From positions 476,420-540,419 of the forward strand of contig NZ_DLHM01000003.1 in assembly GCF_002483205.1 (NCBI RefSeq): DNA of 64,000 nt. Reading direction: 5' to 3'. The notes under the pieces are model-generated. The model saw only the letters and a list, made by a program, of their open reading frames with translations. It was not told the DNA's origin and made no database searches. The stretch comes from Flavihumibacter sp. UBA7668. Its GTDB lineage: Bacteria > Bacteroidota > Bacteroidia > Chitinophagales > Chitinophagaceae. Of the stretch, positions 43,012-52,500 are shown piece after piece. The position numbers and the translations under genes are program-made. Positions within the stretch are counted from its first letter, which is position 1, and each line of letters starts with the position of its first letter.

Positions 43012-43385
43012 ACTGTTTCCAGTTTTTGAGTTTGTACATTAATATGTTTGAAGAATGGCTTTAATATCTTTAAGTTTTCCTGTATAAGAGAATAATAAAT
43101 TGTTTGCCCTTCTTTCCTGGTTTCGACAATGTTTCCATCCTTCAACTTTCGCAGATGCTGTGATACGGCAGGTATACTCATGCCTAAAATATCAGCAAGG
43201 TCGCAGGGACATAATTCTTTTTCTTCTTCCAATAAATAGATGATCTTCAGCCTTACTTCATTGCCTGCTAAAGCCAATATATTAGACAGGTTTGCAAAAG
43301 ACTTCTGTGCAGTCTTCAACTTGCTTTTACAATTCTTTATTTGCTCCTGATCTGCAAATAGCCTGATGCAAGTATTATTTTCCAT
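43008..43385 (-). CDS. ArsR/SmtB-family metal-sensing repressor
   Basis: A 125-residue winged-helix repressor. LCPCDLADILGMSIPAVSQH and LRKLKDGNIVETRKEGQTIY form the recognition helix and wing; the CPC in helix alpha-3 fits the metal-binding ELCxCD motif of ArsR/CadC. It probably represses itself and MerTP, whose start overlaps its stop by 4 bp. A Bacteroidota promoter and an 11-bp palindrome lie just upstream. The start codon is only 5 bp from the -7 box, so the mRNA may be leaderless. Which metal is sensed is not known. Confidence 0.85.
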   Translation of the reverse strand: MENNTCIRLFADQEQIKNCKSKLKTAQKSFANLSNILALAGNEVRLKIIYLLEEEKELCPCDLADILGMSIPAVSQHLRKLKDGNIVETRKEGQTIYYSLIQENLKILKPFFKHINVQTQKLETV

Positions 43386-43390
43386 GAGGG

Positions 43391-43398
43391 CAAAGATA
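43391..43398 (-). promoter_or_regulatory. Bacteroidota -7 box of the ArsR operon
   Basis: Read on the minus strand: TATCTTTG, a match to TAnnTTTG, 5 bp before the ArsR ATG. A TTG at 43418-43420 is 19 bp further upstream, as expected for the -33 element. Confidence 0.65.
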
Positions 43399-43407
43399 GG
43401 ATAAATA

Positions 43408-43433
43408 ATTATTTAAGCAAATGCTTAAATAAT
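43408..43433. promoter_or_regulatory. ArsR-type operator palindrome
   Basis: ATTATTTAAGC (43408-43418) and GCTTAAATAAT (43423-43433) are perfectly complementary around a 4-nt centre. The TTG of the -33 element lies in the centre, so a bound repressor would block RNA polymerase. Size and AT-rich pattern fit SmtB/ArsR operators. Confidence 0.7.
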
Positions 43434-43458
43434 AGAACAAGCTGCATGACATCATCTT

Positions 43459-45453
43459 TTACACCTTCATTCTCTGTATTCTCACTGCATTTAAAATAGC
43501 CAGTAAAGCCACTCCCACATCAGCTATCACCGCCTCCCATAGAGTGGCTATGCCACCTGCACCCAAAATCAATACAAATATTTTCACAGTCATCGCCATA
43601 ATGATATTTTGCCAAACGATGTTCCGGGTTATCTTACCAATTTTGATTGCAGAAACAATCTTATGGGGCTGGTCGTTCTGAATAACCACATCTGCTGTTT
43701 CAATAGTGGCATCACTGCCTAAACCGCCCATAGCTATTCCTGCATCAGCTAAAGCCACAACAGGCGCATCATTCACACCATCGCCAACAAAAGCGATATG
43801 CCTGCCTTCATCTTTTAGTTTCTGCACTTTCTCAACTTTACCTTCCGGTAACAAATCTCCATAAGCTTCATCTATACCAATTCTCTTTGCGACTTCATCA
43901 ACCACAGACTGCTTATCACCAGAGAGCATTACTGTTTTAATATCCAAGCTGTGCATGTCTTTGACGGCTTGTACTGCATCTTCTTTTATTTCGTCAGCAA
44001 TAGTGATATAACCTGCATACTGATTGTTGATTGCCACAACAACGATTGTGTCAACAATCTTTTCTATTTCCGAAGGGTAAGGTATATTGTACTTCCTCAA
44101 CAGTTTTGCATTTCCGGCCAGCATATCCTTTCCCTCCACTTTTCCCTTTAAGCCATGACCTGAAATTTCTTCTACTGCATCGGCCTTGATATCATTTATT
44201 GTATCACCCGCATATTCTGTTACTGCTTTGGCTATCGGGTGGGTGGAGTTCTTTTCCAGTGCGGCGGTAAGTTTTACCAATTCCTTTTCATCCATATCTA
44301 CAGGAACAACTTGTTGTACTTTAAATACTCCCTTCGTCAGTGTCCCGGTTTTATCCATCACCACCGCATTCACTTTTGTCATTACATCAAGAAAATTTCC
44401 TCCCTTAAATAAAATGCCGTTGCGGGATGCAAGACCTATTCCACCAAAATATCCCAACGGAATAGAAACGACCAATGCACATGGACAACTGATAACTAAG
44501 AAAACCAATGCCCGGTAGAACCAGGTTTGAAAATTATAATCATCCACAAAAAAGTAAGGAACAAAACATACCGCCACTGCAAGAAAGAAAACGATGGGAG
44601 TATAAATTTTTGCAAACCGAGAAATGAATAATTGTGTTTGTGATTTTCTTGCGGTAGCATCCTGTACCATTTCTAAGATCTTACTCAGTTTGCTGTCTCT
44701 AAACAGCGCTTTTACTTTAATTTCTGCAACGGTATTGAGGTTGATCATTCCTGCAAGGATAGTCTCACCTTTGTATTTTGTATCAGGTTTACTTTCGCCG
44801 GTCAATGCTGCTGTATTGAAGGAAGCATTCTCTGAAAGTAATTCTCCGTCTAATGCTACTTTTTCTCCCGGCTTCACCTGGATAGTTTCCTCTAATTCAA
44901 TAATCGAGGGATCGGCAACAAGCGGTGAGCCATTTCTTATCACCGTTACTTCATCAGGTCTTACATCCAGCAGAGCTTTGATACTTCTTTTTGCATTATT
45001 AACCGCTGCATCCTGGAACCATTCCCCGATTTGATAAAATACCATTACTGCCACACCTTCTTCATATTCGCCAATTACAAATGCGCCAATGGTGGCAACA
45101 CTCATCAATACAAACTCATTGAATATATCTCCTCGTTTTGATTTCCTGAAAGCAAGGGCTAAAACGTTTCTGCCAGCTAAGAAATAGGCAATACCGTTTA
45201 TTCCCAGTGACGGTGTTTTAGGTAGTTCAATTTTAAAGCCATATTCCAATATTAACAAAACGATTAAAATGAATAGGGCCAATAATAAATCCCAGTGTTT
45301 TTTCCATCCCGGGTCTTCTTTGCTTTCTACTTTATGATTGTGTCCATCATCAGCAAAAGGGGTTCGTTTTTTTTCTTCGTTGGTTTTTATCAAATCACCT
45401 TTTTGTATTTCTGTAATCTGATGATCTTCGTGTTTGTGTTCCATATAGCTCAA
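43459..45453 (-). CDS. Heavy-metal P1B-type ATPase (Zn/Cd/Pb or Co type)
   Basis: A 664-residue transporter. The N-terminus has no HMA domain but is His-rich (MEHKHEDHQ, DDGHNHK). The usual order follows: two helices, actuator TGES, six more helices with CPC in SCPCALVVSIPLG, phosphorylation site DKTGTLTKG, HP motif (STHPIAKAV) and GDGVNDAPV. CPC plus a His-rich N-terminus suggests export of Zn, Cd, Pb or a similar soft ion. The first ATG (45453) gives MSYMEHK; the fourth residue is an alternative start. Its start abuts the stop of the UreH-like membrane gene. Confidence 0.88.
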   Translation of the reverse strand: MSYMEHKHEDHQITEIQKGDLIKTNEEKKRTPFADDGHNHKVESKEDPGWKKHWDLLLALFILIVLLILEYGFKIELPKTPSLGINGIAYFLAGRNVLALAFRKSKRGDIFNEFVLMSVATIGAFVIGEYEEGVAVMVFYQIGEWFQDAAVNNAKRSIKALLDVRPDEVTVIRNGSPLVADPSIIELEETIQVKPGEKVALDGELLSENASFNTAALTGESKPDTKYKGETILAGMINLNTVAEIKVKALFRDSKLSKILEMVQDATARKSQTQLFISRFAKIYTPIVFFLAVAVCFVPYFFVDDYNFQTWFYRALVFLVISCPCALVVSIPLGYFGGIGLASRNGILFKGGNFLDVMTKVNAVVMDKTGTLTKGVFKVQQVVPVDMDEKELVKLTAALEKNSTHPIAKAVTEYAGDTINDIKADAVEEISGHGLKGKVEGKDMLAGNAKLLRKYNIPYPSEIEKIVDTIVVVAINNQYAGYITIADEIKEDAVQAVKDMHSLDIKTVMLSGDKQSVVDEVAKRIGIDEAYGDLLPEGKVEKVQKLKDEGRHIAFVGDGVNDAPVVALADAGIAMGGLGSDATIETADVVIQNDQPHKIVSAIKIGKITRNIVWQNIIMAMTVKIFVLILGAGGIATLWEAVIADVGVALLAILNAVRIQRMKV

Positions 45454-46065
45454 TTAAATAAAATATGAAATAATACCGGTGACAATTAGAACCAACCCGG
45501 TTACAATTCCCGAATTGTGTTCCCATTTATGCCAGTTGAGTTTCAATAAACCTTTGTAAGCAAATCGTATCCATATCACCATGCCGGTGATGGTTATAAC
45601 ACCGTACATCATCGCTATCAATCCCAGCATCCACCATCCCTTTGTTCCTGCCAATAAAAAATAGGCCTCTATTTCCAAACAGGGCGACAAAAACATGGCT
45701 ATTACCAAAGCACTGATTATTTTGCCTTTCGACTTACCGGCTATTTTTTGTTTTTCCAAATGAAAGTGATGATGGACATAATGCTGCCTGACAAAAAATA
45801 GCCCGATTAGTATCAAAATGGATGGAGCAATAATGCGAGTGAAATGTTCAATGTTTTCATTTAATTCAAGCCCAATAAGGCCAAGCAAAATTCCGATTAT
45901 AATAGTGCTAAGAACATGGGCCAGACCGGAAACAAATGTCACCCTCTCAGTTTCGCCTAAATCCCAATTCTCCCTTTTGCCTATTGCAAGCACTGGCAGC
46001 CAATGACTGGGAATAACAGCATGTAAGAGACTTATTATTAAACTTCCGGTTATGATTGAAAACAT
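45454..46065 (-). CDS. UreH/nickel-cobalt exporter-like membrane protein
   Basis: This protein of 203 residues has six hydrophobic helices. It opens with SLLHAVIPSHWLPVLAIGKR, the pattern of UreH/RcnA/HupE-like or cobalt transporter families. The loop VRQHYVHHHFHLEK is His-rich and could hold metal ions. The role in the operon would be export or uptake of a divalent metal. Its stop is directly next to the ATPase start (no spacing), and the hypothetical gene upstream ends 4 bp from its start. Confidence 0.7.
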   Translation of the reverse strand: MFSIITGSLIISLLHAVIPSHWLPVLAIGKRENWDLGETERVTFVSGLAHVLSTIIIGILLGLIGLELNENIEHFTRIIAPSILILIGLFFVRQHYVHHHFHLEKQKIAGKSKGKIISALVIAMFLSPCLEIEAYFLLAGTKGWWMLGLIAMMYGVITITGMVIWIRFAYKGLLKLNWHKWEHNSGIVTGLVLIVTGIISYFI

Positions 46066-46069
46066 AGAA

Positions 46070-46525
46070 CTACAAATTATCCATTTTTAAAGGCAGGTTT
46101 CTAAAAATTTCTTCCACTACAGCTTGTTTATCCTTTGCAAAATGATCAAGCTCTATTTTTATTTCGCCATTTGATGAAATACCACCACCTAACACTCCTT
46201 TTATCTTTTTCAAGCTCTCTTCCAACGGAATACTTATGCCACTAGCATGGTATGGGTCTGCAATACCCGTTACTGATGTGGGCAGGTGAATATTTACTCC
46301 AGTGATAGCAGTCTCCGTATTGGTTACTATTAATTCAATTTCGTCAAGCGATGCATTTTTCAATTCATAACTAATGTAAATCTGTGCGAATTTTTCATCT
46401 TTCCTAATTATCTCTACTTGTTCTGTAGCGCAATAATTTTTCAAGGCAGCTGTAAGATGCTCATACCAGGTGGGATCATTTCCCCTGATAGTCACATTAA
46501 AAAAAAGTTGTATCGTTGCCATCAT
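46070..46525 (-). CDS. Hypothetical protein, HMA-like ferredoxin fold possible
   Basis: A 151-residue protein starting MMATIQLFFN. The strand-helix-strand pattern (IQLFFNVTIRGNDPTWYEHL, VEIIRKDEKFAQIYISYELK) and a second half GVLGGGISSNGEIKIELDHF suggest two small alpha/beta modules. There are no Cys residues of the CxxC type. It belongs to the metal operon and ends 4 bp before the UreH-like gene. The function is unknown. Confidence 0.5.
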   Translation of the reverse strand: MMATIQLFFNVTIRGNDPTWYEHLTAALKNYCATEQVEIIRKDEKFAQIYISYELKNASLDEIELIVTNTETAITGVNIHLPTSVTGIADPYHASGISIPLEESLKKIKGVLGGGISSNGEIKIELDHFAKDKQAVVEEIFRNLPLKMDNL

Positions 46526-46662
46526 GTTTTTTTTATTTTTTTAAAGCCTGTATTGTGATTGCTCCACCAAGATTCGCTCTCTTCAATTTCGTACTGTATT
46601 CCATTTTTACTGACAGTGGTTTTTTAGACTGCAGATATGTGTACTTTTTGTGCTGATGCACA

Positions 46663-47460
46663 TTACAATTTTAAAATCCTGTAAGCTCCGAATCCGACCA
46701 AAATAAATACTATAATACCTATAATTAAATCGGGTAGCTTAGATGATGTAAAATACACTAACGCCCCTGCTATCATTACGCCTATGTTTACCATTACATC
46801 ATTTGAAGTAAATATTGTGCTTGCCTGCATGTGGGCCTCTTTGCTCTTTGACTTTTGCAATAAATAAAGTGAAACTGCATTACCGATTAGAGCGAAAAAT
46901 GAAATGCCTATCATAGTTTTAAACTCTGGCGGCTCACCATAACCTAAAAATCTTCTCACTACTTCTATAAAGCCAAATACTGCAAGAAGCAACTGGAAGT
47001 AACCGCTGATATGTGCAATTCTTCTTTTGTGAATTGCCGCTTTGCCTACTACAAAGAGAGCTAAACCATATACAATTGAATCGGCAAGCATATCAAGGCT
47101 ATCTGCCACCAGTCCCATCGAACCGGAAATGAAGCCCGTAACAATTTCAAGAGCGAAAAAGAAAAAGTTTATTGCCAGAACCTGCCAAAGCAATTTCCTT
47201 TCCTGTTTTGTGGTATCTGTGAACAATAATTCTTCTTCATCGTTTATTTCTTCTGTTGCCAAAACTGTTGAATTGAAATTCAGGCTGTCAATGGCAGACG
47301 TTATAGGCTCGGCTTTGCCTTCATGAATTACATCAAGTTTGCGGCTAGGTATGTCAAACTGCAGTGATTTAATGCTTTCAAAACCTTCTAATTTCATTCG
47401 TACTATGTTTTCTTCCGAAGGGCAATCCATTTTTGAAATCTTGTAAGTCGTCTTGTTCAT
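46663..47460 (-). CDS. CDF-family cation efflux protein with N-terminal MerP/HMA-like domain
   Basis: This protein of 265 residues begins with an HMA-like ferredoxin fold (MNKTTYKISKMDCPSEENIV, with one Cys in MDCPSE) up to about residue 65. A six-helix cation diffusion facilitator domain follows, with VADSLDMLADSIVYG as the HxxxD-like metal site in helix 2 and SNDVMVNIG in helix 5. It would exchange Zn, Cd or Co for protons at the inner membrane. The usual C-terminal cytosolic domain is missing. The region between it and the next gene (46526-46662) has no gene. Confidence 0.8.
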   Translation of the reverse strand: MNKTTYKISKMDCPSEENIVRMKLEGFESIKSLQFDIPSRKLDVIHEGKAEPITSAIDSLNFNSTVLATEEINDEEELLFTDTTKQERKLLWQVLAINFFFFALEIVTGFISGSMGLVADSLDMLADSIVYGLALFVVGKAAIHKRRIAHISGYFQLLLAVFGFIEVVRRFLGYGEPPEFKTMIGISFFALIGNAVSLYLLQKSKSKEAHMQASTIFTSNDVMVNIGVMIAGALVYFTSSKLPDLIIGIIVFILVGFGAYRILKL

Positions 47461-47553
47461 TACAAACTATTGAATGGTTATAACTTAATTGTGATTGTTT
47501 TTCAAAGCCTGAATAGTAGTTGTCTTTCCATGCTTGGCAATCCCTATGCTTCG

Positions 47554-48210
47554 CTAATTAATCTTTTTGCCCTTGTAGATACAAATACTTCCACCTATTG
47601 TACCGAACTTCTTCAATTCATTCACATCATCATAACCACATTCTTTTAAGAACCCGGGAAGTAATCCTTTCACATTACTTGTAGTGGTTTTGAACCCGTC
47701 CAGGAACTGAACCCAATAAAACAAAAGTCGTGATAAAGAACTTTTCGGTTTTCCCCAATCTGCTATACAGAATTCACCTCCTGGCTTTAGCACCCTTAAT
47801 ACTTCTTTAAACGTATTTATTTTGTCTGCATCCATTAAGTGATGAATCATTAAGCTGCTGGTTACAACATCAAAATAATTATCAGGGAATGGTAGTTGAT
47901 AAGACATTCCATGTGTCAATTCAATGTTTATTCCTTGCTGTTGAATTTTGCTTCGTGCTATTGCTAAAATATTTTCGTCGCCATCAAGTCCTGCAATTTT
48001 TGCGTTTGGGTAACTACGCTTCATCATTATTGCCAGCGTTGCCGTACCAGTACCAATATCCAATATCCTCTCAGGCTTTTTATTTGAGAAGCTTTGAATA
48101 ACGAAAGTTTTCCAGGTTTGTTCTTTCAGGAATCTTTGAATTAGAAAGTCATAAAACTTTGTCAACCAGTTATACTTTAATGCTGGTATATATGAAGATT
48201 GCATTGTCAT
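47554..48210 (-). CDS. Class I SAM-dependent methyltransferase
   Basis: A 218-residue protein. Motif I is ILDIGTGTATLAIMMKRSYP; GLDGDENILAIA, the SLMIHHL motif and LRVLKPGGEFCIADWGKPKS follow, as in UbiE/COQ5- and ArsM-like methyltransferases. It lacks the three Cys typical of arsenite methyltransferase. Located between the CDF and RND genes, it may modify a metal(loid) or a small molecule, but nothing proves this. The gene upstream ends 15 bp before its start. Confidence 0.8.
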   Translation of the reverse strand: MTMQSSYIPALKYNWLTKFYDFLIQRFLKEQTWKTFVIQSFSNKKPERILDIGTGTATLAIMMKRSYPNAKIAGLDGDENILAIARSKIQQQGINIELTHGMSYQLPFPDNYFDVVTSSLMIHHLMDADKINTFKEVLRVLKPGGEFCIADWGKPKSSLSRLLFYWVQFLDGFKTTTSNVKGLLPGFLKECGYDDVNELKKFGTIGGSICIYKGKKIN

Positions 48211-48225
48211 AAAATAGTTTTTAGT

Positions 48226-49536
48226 TTATTCTTCTTCCTCGCCACCCTTTGTTTTTGATAAAATATAAAACGCCCCTTTGGTAACTACTCTTGCATTTTC
48301 TGGTGCTTTGTCAGCAAATGTGATTTGAATATATCCTAATTCAGCAACACCTGTTATCACTTCAACCATTTTAAAAGCCAGTTTATTTTCATCACCTTTC
48401 GATTCCTCCTTTTTATCAGTTTTTTCTTCCTTTTCCTCCTGATCTTTATCTTTCACAGATTCCTGAAGTTCTTCATCTACAATGAAAACGTATTCCTTCC
48501 CCTCAGATTTAACCACTGCATCAACAGGTACTGCGGTTACACTCTCGTTTCCAACTTTAATCAATGCGGATACATACATTCCGGGAATCAATTTATATTT
48601 CGCTCCATCTTTAATAACTGCATGAACTATGACCGCTTTATTTTCGCTTTCAAATGATTGGTTGATACCATAGACACGTCCCGTTATCTGGCGATTATCC
48701 TGGTTGGTCAAAATGAAATTAACTTCCTGCCCAACTTTCACTTTGAATAAGTCTTTTTCAAAAACAAGCAGATCACAATGAATGTTCGAGTTATCTATAA
48801 TGTCCATTAAGGATTTTGTCACATCAACGTAGGACCCGACATTAATATTTATGTGTCCTATAACTCCCCCAATAGGAGCACGAATGGGCAGTTGGGTTAC
48901 TATATTACCATTCGCTATGGATGCCGGATTTATACCAAATTGTTTCATTTGAGCTTCCAAGCCCGTTAACCGGGCTTGTTCAGCTAATAAGTTGCTTTCG
49001 GCCTGTTGGTAAATTTTTCCCGTTCCGGCATTATTTTCTTTTAACTCTTTTTGTCTTTCAAATTCCTGCATTGTATAGGTATGGCCTTTTTTAATAGACA
49101 GATATTCTTGCTGTAATTTGATAAATTCGGGATTTTCAATCATCGCAAGAGTTTGCCCTTTTTTTACATAGTTACCTTCCAAAACAAAAATTCTCTTGAT
49201 AACACCTCCTATTAAAGAAGTAACATCGGCTTTGTTTTGAGGAGGAACTTCAAGCTGGCCACTTGCTTTAATAACACTGCTAAGGTTTTTTAATTCAACC
49301 TTTCCTATTTCTATTCCAACAGCTTTCATCTGTTCTGTAGTAAGTTCAATCGCTTCAGAATGTTCTTCTTCTGCTTTATCAGAAATTTTCTTTTTATTCG
49401 CCGCTGTGCTATCGGATATTTCGACTTCTTGTTTACCGGATGAATTACAGGAGACCATTGTAAAAGCTGAAATAAGCATGACAATTATTGTAACGCTCAT
49501 AATAACTATATCTTTAATTTTATTAACTGTGTTCAT
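48226..49536 (-). CDS. czcB: RND efflux periplasmic adaptor (CzcB/CusB-like)
   Basis: A 436-residue lipoprotein with lipobox MVSC after about 30 residues. The barrel-sandwich pattern ASGQLEVPPQNKADVTSLIG and VKKGQTLAMIENPEFIKLQ is followed by a helical hairpin (about 140-200), then beta-barrel and membrane-proximal domains. An acidic-basic C-terminal insert (KDKDQEEKEEKTDKKEESKG) may bind metal. It couples the RND pump to the outer-membrane channel. The upstream gene ends 1 bp before its start, so it is translated with the pump. Confidence 0.85.
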   Translation of the reverse strand: MNTVNKIKDIVIMSVTIIVMLISAFTMVSCNSSGKQEVEISDSTAANKKKISDKAEEEHSEAIELTTEQMKAVGIEIGKVELKNLSSVIKASGQLEVPPQNKADVTSLIGGVIKRIFVLEGNYVKKGQTLAMIENPEFIKLQQEYLSIKKGHTYTMQEFERQKELKENNAGTGKIYQQAESNLLAEQARLTGLEAQMKQFGINPASIANGNIVTQLPIRAPIGGVIGHININVGSYVDVTKSLMDIIDNSNIHCDLLVFEKDLFKVKVGQEVNFILTNQDNRQITGRVYGINQSFESENKAVIVHAVIKDGAKYKLIPGMYVSALIKVGNESVTAVPVDAVVKSEGKEYVFIVDEELQESVKDKDQEEKEEKTDKKEESKGDENKLAFKMVEVITGVAELGYIQITFADKAPENARVVTKGAFYILSKTKGGEEEE

Positions 49537-49537
49537 A

Positions 49538-52500
49538 TTATTTACCTTTTAGAGAATTTAATTGGATTATAACTTCATTATATTCACGAACGGTTTCTAT
49601 ATAATTTAATTGAGTTGAAATAGCCTGAGTAATATTTTGGATGAACTCAATGTACCCGATCTCTCCCTTTTCGTATGAAAAGCGGGAAATCCGCAATAAT
49701 TCATTTGCCTGGCTATTACCAATTGATTGATAATAATCAATGGCTTGTTGAAGTTTTAAGTATTCATTTAATAGTTGGTAGTAAGAATTATTTAAATTAG
49801 CTGATGCAAGTTGCACTTCGGTCTGGGCAATTTTAGATTGAACTTTTGAAGCCTCTATTTTGGCCTTTTGAGATTTGGAAAAAATAGGAACTGCAACGCC
49901 TAATTGCAAACCTGCAATACGGGTTGATGGCGTGTAGCCCCTGTTAAGTTTAGCCGGGTCAAATCCCTTTACAACGAATTGATGGAAATAACCAACATTG
50001 AAATCCGGAAGCAATTTTTTCTTTTCTGCATTTATTTCGGCCTCTGCTACAGTAATTCGTTGCTTATAATAATCAATTATGGGATGATTATACAAACCGG
50101 CAGTATCAATTGAAAACTCTTTGGCCAGTTTGTAAAATTCTGACTCTAATGGCACAATAGCATCAGTGGTATTCACTAATCTTTGCAATGCCAGTTGATT
50201 TATAGTTATGTCTATTTCTGCCTGTCTCTTTTGCAATTGAATTTCACGATATCGTGTTTCGGCTGTAAGCCTTTCAAGGTTCGAGGTTTCACCGGCATTA
50301 TAACGCACCTGTGCTCTGTCATTAAAATTTCGATACAAACTATCCTGGTAATTCAGCAATTTCAATTTTTCCTTTCCGTAGATAAGATTATAATAAGCAA
50401 GCTTGACATCTCTGATCAATTCATATTTTGCAACCTCCAGCGACTTTTCGGATAGAATCGTTTGCTGACGTAAAAAATTACTCTGTGCTTTGTATTTTCC
50501 AGGCAAGGAAATTGTTTGAGTAACTCCAATGCTATTGTCAATATTGCCGCCGCTTGTAGGATCTTGCGTCACCAGGAAATTAGTTTTCTCAATGTCGTAA
50601 GCTGTTCTTTGTAGTAATTGATTTTGCCTAATACTTAAGGAAGAAGATTTAAGCTGGTAATTATTTTGTACAGCAATATTGATCGTTTCATCCAACGATT
50701 TTTGAACTGTTTGGGCTTTGATTATGGTTGCAGGCAGTATGCAAAATAATATCGAAATTATAATTGCGGAGGCCGGTGGCGGAGTTTTCATACGTTTCTT
50801 TTTGAATTTTATTTTACCGGAAAAAAGGATGTACAAGGCTGGCAATACAAATAAGGTAAGAATGGTAGCTGTTATTAAGCCCCCGATAACGACCGTCGCC
50901 AAAGGCTTTTGAACTTCTGCTCCCGCACCCGTTGATAATGCCATCGGTAAAAAGCCCAATGATGCTACAGAGGCAGTCATGATTACAGGGCGAAGTCGTA
51001 CCCTTGTTCCTTCTATTACCCGCTGATATATATCCGTCATACCTTCTTGTTTCAACTGGTTAAAATATCCAATCAATACAATACCATTTAATACTGCAAC
51101 TCCAAAAAGCGCAATAAAACCAACACCTGCAGAGATGCTGAAAGGCATGCCCCTAATCAATAAAGCGAAAACGCCTCCTATGGTTGCTAATGGAACAGCG
51201 GTAAAAATGAGTAGCATTTGTGAAAAAGACCTGAAAGTGATATACAATAGTAAAAGGATCAAAAACATAGCGACAGGCACAGCAACCGACAATCGCTGTT
51301 TAGCCTCCTTCAGATTTTGAAATTGCCCGCCGTATGTTATATAATAGCCGGTTGGCAATTTTAATTTTTGATCAAGAACTTGTTGAATATCTGCAACTGT
51401 TCTCTCTACATCCCGTCCACGAACATTAAAGCCAACATAAATCCTTCTTTTACCATCTTCTCTTGAAACCTGGGCGGGGGCATCTTTAAATTCAACCTTT
51501 GCAACCTGGTCTAAAGGCACTTTGCTTCCTGAAGGCAATGGAATATATAAGTTCTCAATATTGACAATATTTTCACGCAAGTTTCTTTGCAACCTGACGA
51601 CCATATCAAATCGCTTTTCACCTTCAAATACAACTCCTGATACATTACCAGCAAAGGCTGTTTTCAATATCATATTTACATCACTAATGTTTAATCCATA
51701 TTGCGCCATTTTATCACGGTTATATTCAACTATTACCTGGGGTAAACCCGTCACTTTTTCTACAAAGGGTTCGCCTACTCCTTTTATTGGTGCAATTAAT
51801 TTGGCAACTTTATTTGCATGTTGGGTTAATATGTCCAGATCATCTCCATAAATTTTAATAGCTACATCCTGTCTTATTCCGGTCATAAGCTCATTAAATC
51901 TCATTTGCATGGGCTGTGTTATTTCCATATTCACACCGGGTAATACAGATAATGCTTCTTCCATTTTCTCCATCATCTCTTCTTTCGTCTTAGCGGTTTT
52001 CCATTCTTCTTTCGGTTTCATAGCTACCATCATATCACCTCTCTCTATTGGCATAGGGTCGGTTGGAATTTCAGAACTTCCTATTCTTGTAACAACCTGT
52101 TTCACTTCAGGAAAGTTTTCCTTTAATATTTTTTCGGCCTTGCCAAACGTTTCTACCACTTGAGTTAAAGATGTCCCCTGCGCCATACTTATTTCTACAG
52201 TTAAATCACCTTCTTCGAGATTGGGAATAAATTCACCTCCCATTTTGCTGAATATCCAAATTGATATGGCAAAAAGTAAAACAGCTATAGTAATTGTTAG
52301 CTTCTTAAATCTCAATACCGAAGCAAGCATAGGGGTATAGATGCGTTTCAGAAAATCGATTATCCTGTCTGATATGTTCCGTCTGTGTGTTGTCTTCCTG
52401 CTCAGAAATAATGAGCTCATCATGGGAACATAGGTCAGTGAAAGGATAAATGCACCAAGTATGGCAAATGCGACTGTTTGTGCCATAGGCTTAAACATTT

